From Anthopleura xanthogrammica (taxonomy: Eukaryota; Cnidaria; Anthozoa; Actiniaria; Actiniidae), in contig OZ025207.1 of the NCBI GenBank assembly GCA_964019055.1, positions 19,183,730-19,247,729 on the forward strand: DNA of 64,000 nucleotides, written 5' to 3'. Position numbers and translations under genes: made by a program. This document shows, one piece after another, positions 58,041 through 64,000 of the stretch (position 1 is the stretch's first letter; every line of letters begins with the position of its first letter). The notes beneath the pieces were generated by a model. It was not told the DNA's origin. It did not search any database and saw only the letters and a program-made list of their open reading frames with translations.

Positions 58041-58530
58041 TTACGTATGCTGAAATTATGACCTGACTACAACTATTGTCCAACAACAATGAAATACAAG
58101 CATCTTTTGTTCAAATTCTAAAGATGTTCAAATTTCGTTCAATCTTTGATCTCACCTATTGTTTTTTTTAGTGCTCGAAGTCGAAAATAGTGGTAAAGCG
58201 AAAAGGTCTATTGTGATACTGCCTCGTCCTATCGTTTTATAATATAATGAAGGTCCTTTCAGCTAGTTTCCTCATTGCAGCAGTTCTTAGTGTCGGCCTA
58301 CTGTACCTTTCGGCCTATGTGAACGAGTACTGACCGCACTGGAAAAACATACGGCAAGACCGCGCCGCGCCGTAACCGTGCCGTGTGCCGTGACTTTTCA
58401 CACTCATACGAAATCTGTTCTATCAGGGATAACCTAGATTTTATTATATAAAATTTCTTTCAAAGACCTCACCGCATTTCTGTTGTTTATTTATAATATA
58501 CACTAGGGTTTCTATTAGATAAGATAAATA
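58041..58530. other. Spacer between cupin pseudogene and EF-hand-like gene
   Basis: Contains a gtactgaccgcactgga/ccgcgccgcgccgtaaccg GC-rich patch at 58325-58395. No gene or defined repeat was recognised. Confidence 0.4.
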
Positions 58531-59829
58531 TTAAGGCTTCTTGCCTATTCTTTTAATGCTGCCTGTTTGTAATCTCTTCATCAAAAGAGTCGTTTCAATT
58601 TTTGCCGTTGGTTCGATTTTGTCGACAGATGAATCGAAGCCTCGCTTGATGTATTTGTCTAAAAAGTCTTGCGTGATTTCCGGGTCTATAGACTGGATTG
58701 CGTTACGTACTTCGTCGAGCGTGACTTCGCTGTAGGAAAAAAAGAAAGTAATATTATTGAAGGGAATGGTCTACAGAATTCAACCTCCCCTTGAAATTGC
58801 CCCGTCATCCTGAAGTCCCTTCTCATTCACCTACTCGTGAGACTACTTTTTAGAAGCTTTTTTTTCAGTTTTCTGATTTGTTTTATACCATAATACATGC
58901 ACACCATTTCACTTTCAGAGATGTTGGGTACCCGGGGACCGGGGCTGGGTCCCGGGTATCCCCACCCCTCTATAACTTGGGTCCAGTCAGATGACAACTA
59001 ACGTACCTGCCAGTCCCAAGCGCTGCTGTGATGTCCTTGATGTACAAAGCTTGTTCTAATTTATCTTGTTCGCGAATCTTGTCAACAAATGGGCCGGCAC
59101 GACCTTCCTCATCCTGTTGAATATATAATCATGCATACATTAAGGTAATACAAGCAACAAAATCGTGCGATCCCGACTTGTCGTGCAACATTGTTGCACT
59201 GCAAGTTGCAGATTAATTGTTGCTCATATTACAGCTAATTTACGTCACGCGTGACCAGTAACCCGAATGTTTTGATAGGAGTTTCGGCGGCTTCGTCTGA
59301 AATTCCAAATTTCGGCGCAAACTATGATCAAAACTCCGGTAACTTTTTTTTATTTTAAAAATAATTTTTTTACTTAGCGATGTGGTTGGCAAGTGAATTC
59401 TTTTGGTAATTATTTCACAATCATTCTTGATAGCGGGCCCAAAACATAATTTTTAACTGATTTTTTTTTGAATATCGGAGCTGATATTGGAGATTTGAAT
59501 TTGAATTGAATTTGAATTCTCAGATTTATTGGTCACGCGTGACGTAAATTAGCTGTAACACCCCGCGCACAATGCAACAACATTTTTATAGCGCGAACAA
59601 AGAACATTTGTTGCGAGCGTAATACGAGCAACATTCGTTAATGATGGCTGCAACGATGGCTGCTGTACGTATGCATAAACCGTACCTCTGTAAAAAGGTT
59701 CTTATACTGAATGGTTTCACCAGGCGATTCTTGCTCCGCTGCTTTGAGTAGTGCTTCAATCGAGTCATCATCTTTCAAGGGGAAAAATGCCCTCAGACAC
59801 TGCTCCATGTCTGACCGTGACAATGATCC
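58531..59829 (-). CDS. Unrecognised protein, C-terminal exons only; possibly EF-hand-like
   Basis: Three exons join in continuous frame: 59686-59829, 59007-59113 and 58531-58729, ending in a TAA at 58531-58533. They encode 148 residues. The sequence is acidic and helical (SRSDMEQCLRAFFPLKDDDS, EALLKAAEQE, LYIKDITAALGTGSEVTLDE, VRNAIQSIDPEITQDFLDKY) with a basic tail RLQTGSIKRIGKKP. The spacing resembles degenerate EF-hand helix-loop-helix pairs, but no loop has a full calcium-ligand set, so the family is uncertain. The exon at 59829 has a good acceptor and no start codon fits, so upstream exons must lie to the right, beyond the large mobile element or outside the window. Confidence 0.65.
59231..59557. 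mobile_element. MITE with ACAGCTAATTTACGTCACGCGTGACC ends
   Basis: Left acagctaatttacgtcacgc then gtgacca; right tggtcacgcgtgacgtaaat then tagctgt. Each end therefore carries a CACGCGTG-containing palindrome. It lies between two exons of the EF-hand-like gene. Confidence 0.75.
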
Positions 59830-60106
59830 CTGCAAAGAATAATTACTGGGAGTTATCATAAAGGTATTTCAAAGTCCAATATAAGGTTTTATTAGCTGGT
59901 TTAAAGGGGCACTTGGACGAAAATCGATGAAAATTGGAAATGACTTGAAACTTGGTTAAACCTATCTATATGGCTCTAATAGTATTAGTCCGGCAGCCGG
60001 CATGGCATACCTTGCATGGTAGTCAATACAATTGTTTTTGCTGTTTTATTACTCTATGAGGTGTGGACTTTAAGAAAATGCCGAATGACACTTTGTCATC
60101 CTTGGG

Positions 60107-60493
60107 CATCACGAGATAATGAGCTATTTTTACATTTTTACATTTCATAGCTTGGGCTTCCTGTGGTGAAAAACTTAAATTCATTTAAAAGCACTTATTC
60201 TAAACAAAAACTAAATTTTCTTTTTAGTGTGTAAACGATCTAAAGTCTGAGCCTTAGGAATATGATTGATGACACTTTGTCATCTTTGGGCATCACCATA
60301 TAATTAGCTTTTTTTGAATTTTTGATTCCATGCGTTGGGCTTCCTGTGGTGAAAAACTTAAAATCATTCAAAGGTGCTTTTCTTGTGATGAAAACTAAAA
60401 TTTTAACCTCCAGTGCTAGTTATATGGAGTCAGTGCAATATATACAGACTATTATGTTATGATAGGAGTCAAATCTGCTGATTTTAGAATGAT
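60107..60493. repeat. Left inverted arm of the nuclease element
   Basis: Runs from gggcatcacgagataatgag to gctgattttagaatgat. It contains two related sub-blocks, each with a gacactttgtcatc word and a tgggcttcctgtggtgaaaa word. The outer limit cannot be fixed because the right arm leaves the window. Confidence 0.9.
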
Positions 60494-60732
60494 AATTCCT
60501 TGTTATTTGATTGTACATGATGGCCGTTGGCTCGATTTGAGCTCATCCGCCCTTTGACAGGTCTTGTTTTTAGTCCTGCTGGGTGACATGCCACCCTCCT
60601 CACCAATACAAAATTGGTGGGGAAGTCAGTTTAGACGCCGACCACCCGTCCATGTGGCAGGTAGCACTGGGTTACATGGTACCAGTAGCAGGTTTCAAAA
60701 ACCTGACCTGACTTCAACTAGAAGGAGTGTCA

Positions 60733-62280
60733 TCAAGTCAACTTGTTTAGGCAGTCGTTTCCTGCATTGCAATTACAAAATATGGTACATGGAAGCTTGG
60801 AGCTATTGCAACTACATCTCAAGGTACGGCAAGGGTTTTTAGCTGTATTACAGTTGCATCGAATCATCTTGAGAACACAATCTGGAGCCAATTTCACACC
60901 ACAAGGTGCAGTTGTTGGAAGCAGGGTCTTGAGTGCTTCATCCTTGTCATACCCATATTCTGTCGGGTCAAGTACTGGTGGATGAAAGGAAGTCGCAGAT
61001 TTCCAGATGGATGTTTGCAGGTGTGCTCTCTTAACATTCTCAGCAAATGCTTCTGTTGTTGGAGGAAGTGTAGGGAGCTTAGGTGCAGTAGTAAAACCGT
61101 TGCCAAACTTTGCTGCCCGCATCTTGTAGCGCATTTCTGACATTGACTTAGCCTTGATCTTTTCACTATTATAGCAGGAGGCAATGAAGCTGGTTGCCTG
61201 GTTGATAACATCACTCATTTGGGCATCAACACACCCCATCTTTGACAGAGAGTTTGGATTGGCAGTCAGCTTTTTTAAAACAATGGCTTTACCAATTCCA
61301 AAGTAAGTGGGAACAGTGTCACACCCAGATAATGCATGCATTGCCAGAAGACCAGGAATGATTGACTTATGAGCTTCAACAGAGGCTTTTATGTCAATAA
61401 CAGATCTATTTTGGATGGGAGACCGCATAGTGAGCTCACAATTGAGATTCTCTTTATGGTAATGGTGCAACAGAAGGACGAAGACATCTGTGTCATCTGC
61501 CACAACATCAATGGCATAGGAATTCATCTTTGCGCACATAATAGCTTGCTGGACGATGATGTTGTCCGCTTCTTCGTGAGACGTTGAAATATCACGCCTT
61601 TGAATCACCACACCTTGATGTATCTCAGTAGAAACATTGCTGCTACCAGTAATGACTAGCTTGTTCACTGATGTATGGACATGAAATGACTGATCGTTAA
61701 TGATGTTGTTGCAAATGATAGATGTCAGCTGTTTCTTGTTTGATGCAACGGTAAGGATGGCCTTTTGTGATGGCAGAGGCATATTTTTTGTGAGCTGATA
61801 GACTCTACTTGCTTCACATTCTCGTTCATCTCTTGTTGAAGATTTAGTACTGTACTCTCTGTATCTGTCAAAAACCAGGTACACATCACTAGTACGCAGC
61901 TGTCTTTGGAGGTAGGACTTGAAATTGTTGACGAAATCTGACACGACACCTTTTACTGGCCAGTGGACTACCCATAAAACAGCAGAGCCATCCAATATTG
62001 TTGCTCCATGGGTTGTAGCAGCAGCAACCCTAGATGATTCCAACCTTGCGAGTCGATTTTTTAGGTCTGCTTTGGTCTTGCACAATCTCATCTTACCAGA
62101 ATCTTGAAACATTGAGGTAGGAACTGGGGACAATTCATGGCTCATCACGTCTTGAACATCGATGTTTCTGGAGCTAGCTTGGATGCCAATGACTCTACTG
62201 TATATTATGGTTGTATCATACAGCTTTTTGGATCCAATCCATTGCCAGAAATATTGGACATTGTCAGCGGTGTTACGCAT
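60733..62280 (-). CDS. FEN1/XPG-like nuclease domain with C-terminal CXC (tesmin/TSO1-like) domain, element-encoded
   Basis: A 515-residue ORF, probably the last exon of a longer gene; a good acceptor (tttttcctctag) at 62302 would extend it by seven codons. The motif series of the FEN/XPG 5' nucleases is present in order: ATILDGSAVLW (Asp97, like FEN1 Asp34), VYLVFDRYREY (Asp138, like Asp86), HEEADNIIV (Glu237 and Asp239, like Glu158/160), VVADDTDVFVLL (Asp263 and Asp265, like Asp179/181) and ALSGCDTVPTYFGIGKAIVL (Asp321 and the helix-hairpin-like GIGK, like Asp233). The C-terminus (475-510) is a nine-cysteine CXC region: CNCNTAKNPC, CSCNSSKLPC, CNCNAGNDCLN. From memory, uncharacterised repeat-associated proteins with this motif order occur in other invertebrates and fish. 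Role in transposition is inference. Confidence 0.75.
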   Translation of the reverse strand: MRNTADNVQYFWQWIGSKKLYDTTIIYSRVIGIQASSRNIDVQDVMSHELSPVPTSMFQDSGKMRLCKTKADLKNRLARLESSRVAAATTHGATILDGSAVLWVVHWPVKGVVSDFVNNFKSYLQRQLRTSDVYLVFDRYREYSTKSSTRDERECEASRVYQLTKNMPLPSQKAILTVASNKKQLTSIICNNIINDQSFHVHTSVNKLVITGSSNVSTEIHQGVVIQRRDISTSHEEADNIIVQQAIMCAKMNSYAIDVVADDTDVFVLLLHHYHKENLNCELTMRSPIQNRSVIDIKASVEAHKSIIPGLLAMHALSGCDTVPTYFGIGKAIVLKKLTANPNSLSKMGCVDAQMSDVINQATSFIASCYNSEKIKAKSMSEMRYKMRAAKFGNGFTTAPKLPTLPPTTEAFAENVKRAHLQTSIWKSATSFHPPVLDPTEYGYDKDEALKTLLPTTAPCGVKLAPDCVLKMIRCNCNTAKNPCRTLRCSCNSSKLPCTIFCNCNAGNDCLNKLT

Positions 62281-63115
62281 GAATGAAAATGAAGTGGTTT
62301 TCTAGAGGAAAAATATAACTACATGGTTTCCAAGCACATATTTATATTCAACTATGATGTTAGTAAAACAATTCTTACCAAAAAATAGTTACTTGACAAT
62401 ATCAAAAGAACAACTATTATTTTTCTGTTGATAAGCCTCACCACAGGAAGCCCATGAAGGACAAGAAACAAGTTTCAAACGTAAATCGTTACTTTAAGCT
62501 TCCTTTTTGTATCTCAGCAGTCAATAGGAGCTTGTAAAAACAAAATTGCGATATTTAGGGGGTTTTGAAGCTGTTTGGAGCAGTTCTCTGGTTTCTTGTC
62601 ATTTTTAACTGAAAACTACGAGCTAACAACGCGTCGAATCGCTTAAAATTTAACCTAACTTCAAGCTTCTTGGGAACCTACATTCTAAAGGCATGCTGTC
62701 TATTTTGAGCGGTTTTGGATTTATTAAACACTCGTTTGGTGATATCGAGGTGGAGCTCTTTTACTTTTAAATTTTTTCGAGCTCAAATAAGACGATTTTG
62801 GGGTCAAGTGTGGCCAGATTTATAGACGATGTATGGAATCTAGAGCTTTCGAAGCCTTTCGAAGGCAAGTAGTCCGGGAACCAATATGTCGCATGATTCA
62901 ATGATCATTTTAGGCTTATTTAGTAGCTTGTAGGGTGGGTTGTTTGTCGCGATGTGGAGCTCAGAGGAAATAAAACCCTATTCGCCGTAAATAGAGGAAG
63001 CTCTATATTCCCCATACATTTCCTATAAGACTCGGCGGCTATTTTGTAAGCTGAAACGCATCATTGCGCATGTATGAGCAGGCTCATGTCCCATATTTCT
63101 GGCAATGTTGATGTG

Positions 63116-63610
63116 CTATTTTCTGTCAGCAATGGTTTTCACCCCTTTTGAAATGGTGTTGTAGAAACCTGTTGGCCATCCACTCTCGTACTCACTCATT
63201 TTCTTCTTTCCAAGGTTCACATCATCATGAACTGTTACAGCTTCATCAGCAATCTGGCCACTTACGATGTTGATGATGCTTGGGGGATGTAAAGCAGGAT
63301 CGAGGGGATTTATGCACAATTCAAGTTTCTTCCTGATGGCATCTCTGTCCGCTGCGTCTGCTTCAGTTCTTGTCTTCCTCTCTTCCTTGTGGATTTCTTG
63401 TGTCGTTTCTTCTCCATCACTTGTAAGGCTAAAAACGTCTTGCTCAAGATGTGAACAAATGTGTAGACCAAGTGCCCATGTCTTCAGTGTTTCAGGTTTC
63501 AACGTGATCCCAATGATTCCACCAGGGCCGTGTCCATAGCGCATAAAGGTGGTCTCTATGTACATGTCACTCCATATACCATTCCATAAACCAGGGACAT
63601 GCCGCATCAC
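63116..63610 (-). CDS. Upstream coding block of the element protein (GGIIG region)
   Basis: An open block of 164 codons ending in a stop at 63116. It contains WSDMYIETTFMRYGHGPGG then IIGITLKPETLKTWAL and ends GWPTGFYNTISKGVKTIA. As I recall, uncharacterised element proteins related to the block at 60733-62280 have a GGIIG/GGLVG region and a W-P-x-x-F motif just before the nuclease domain, so both blocks probably belong to one gene. The first residues follow a splice-acceptor-like gattttag, so earlier exons should exist to the right. A donor is possible at aaaggg/gtgaaa (phase 0), but the true junction with the next block is not certain. The stop could also mean decay. Confidence 0.55.
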   Translation of the reverse strand: MMRHVPGLWNGIWSDMYIETTFMRYGHGPGGIIGITLKPETLKTWALGLHICSHLEQDVFSLTSDGEETTQEIHKEERKTRTEADAADRDAIRKKLELCINPLDPALHPPSIINIVSGQIADEAVTVHDDVNLGKKKMSEYESGWPTGFYNTISKGVKTIADRK

Positions 63611-64000
63611 ATCATTCTAAAATCAGCAGATTTGACTCCTATCATAACATAATAGTCTGTATATATTGCACTGACTCCATATAACTAGCACTGGAGGTTA
63701 AAATTTTAGTTTTCATCACAAGAAAAGCACCTTTGAATGATTTTAAGTTTTTCACCACAGGAAGCCCAACGCATGGAATCAAAAATTCAAAAAAAGCTAA
63801 TTATATGGTGATGCCCAAAGATGACAAAGTGTCATCAATCATATTCCTAAGGCTCAGACTTTAGATCGTTTACACACTAAAAAGAAAATTTAGTTTTTGT
63901 TTAGAATAAGTGCTTTTAAATGAATTTAAGTTTTTCACCACAGGAAGCCCAAGACATGAAATGTAAAAATGTAAAAATAGCTCATTATCTCGTGATGCCC
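63611..64000. repeat. Right inverted arm of the nuclease element (continues past the edge)
   Basis: Begins atcattctaaaatcagcaga and mirrors the left arm to the last base of the window. Its inner edge falls on the likely splice acceptor (gattttag) of the coding block at 63116-63610. Confidence 0.9.

Larger units (their letters stand above)
59902..64000 (-). mobile_element. Mobile-element-like unit with long inverted arms and a FEN/XPG-like nuclease gene; right end off window
   Basis: A left arm (at least 60107-60493, perhaps from 59902) and a right arm (63611 to the window edge) are inverted and almost identical over about 390 bases; I saw only a couple of mismatches by eye. Each arm holds two copies of a word reading tcaccacaggaagccca, and one more copy lies in the middle (62444-62460). 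Between the arms are two minus-strand coding blocks, 63116-63610 and 60733-62280. The outer left border (59902-59985) matches the ends of the MITE at 43801-44142. No DDE transposase, reverse transcriptase, protein-primed polymerase or tyrosine recombinase is visible. The unit sits upstream of the last exons of the EF-hand-like gene, probably within an intron. Confidence 0.7.

Noticed and set aside
60564..60985. Plus-strand ORFs opposite the nuclease gene
   Set aside because: They are antisense to the conserved cysteine domain and have no motif of their own.

Overview
This is eukaryotic, animal DNA. Most genes are split by GT-AG introns, coding density is low, and introns and spacers are packed with small transposon relics. 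The conserved proteins read as animal orthologues. Together with the AT-rich base composition, the short introns and the repeat style (palindromic MITEs, tRNA-like SINEs, a CR1/L2-like LINE tail), this fits an anthozoan cnidarian such as a stony coral or sea anemone. That is an inference; no marker gene fixes the species.

Layout. 145-16460 (minus): most of a rhophilin gene (HR1, BRO1 and the start of a PDZ domain), 18 coding exons in a continuous frame, running off the left edge. 16461-19979: spacer with a SINE and two palindromic MITEs. 19980-21488 (minus): RAB5IF/OPTI, four exons. 22665-23861 (plus): ribosomal protein L13, three coding exons, head to head with RAB5IF. 25809-33971 (minus): TMX3, an ER transmembrane thioredoxin-family protein, 17 exons. 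35958-39464 (minus): an intronless dermatan-sulfate epimerase-like protein with a C-terminal sulfotransferase domain. 41885-45956 (plus): a ZNRF1/2-type E3 ubiquitin ligase, five exons. 45957-51439: repeats only. 51440-51973 (minus): an intronless cupin protein, with a broken copy at 57778-57985. 53462-55269 (minus): a secreted C-type lectin with an EPN sugar-binding motif. 58531-59829 (minus): the last three visible exons of an unrecognised, possibly EF-hand-like protein.

From about 59902 to the right edge lies the most unusual object: a mobile-element-like unit with two nearly identical inverted arms of at least 390 bp, coding for a protein with the complete acidic motif series of the FEN1/XPG flap nucleases followed by a tesmin/TSO1-like CXC cysteine domain. 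No DDE transposase, reverse transcriptase or tyrosine recombinase is visible in it.

The host genes are ordinary housekeeping and secretory-pathway genes. RAB5IF, TMX3 and the epimerase all act in the ER/Golgi or mitochondrial membrane system, but nothing suggests they form one pathway. The rest is a dense collection of non-autonomous elements, several present two to four times within 64 kb, and a 57-bp minisatellite that has grown inside a SINE.
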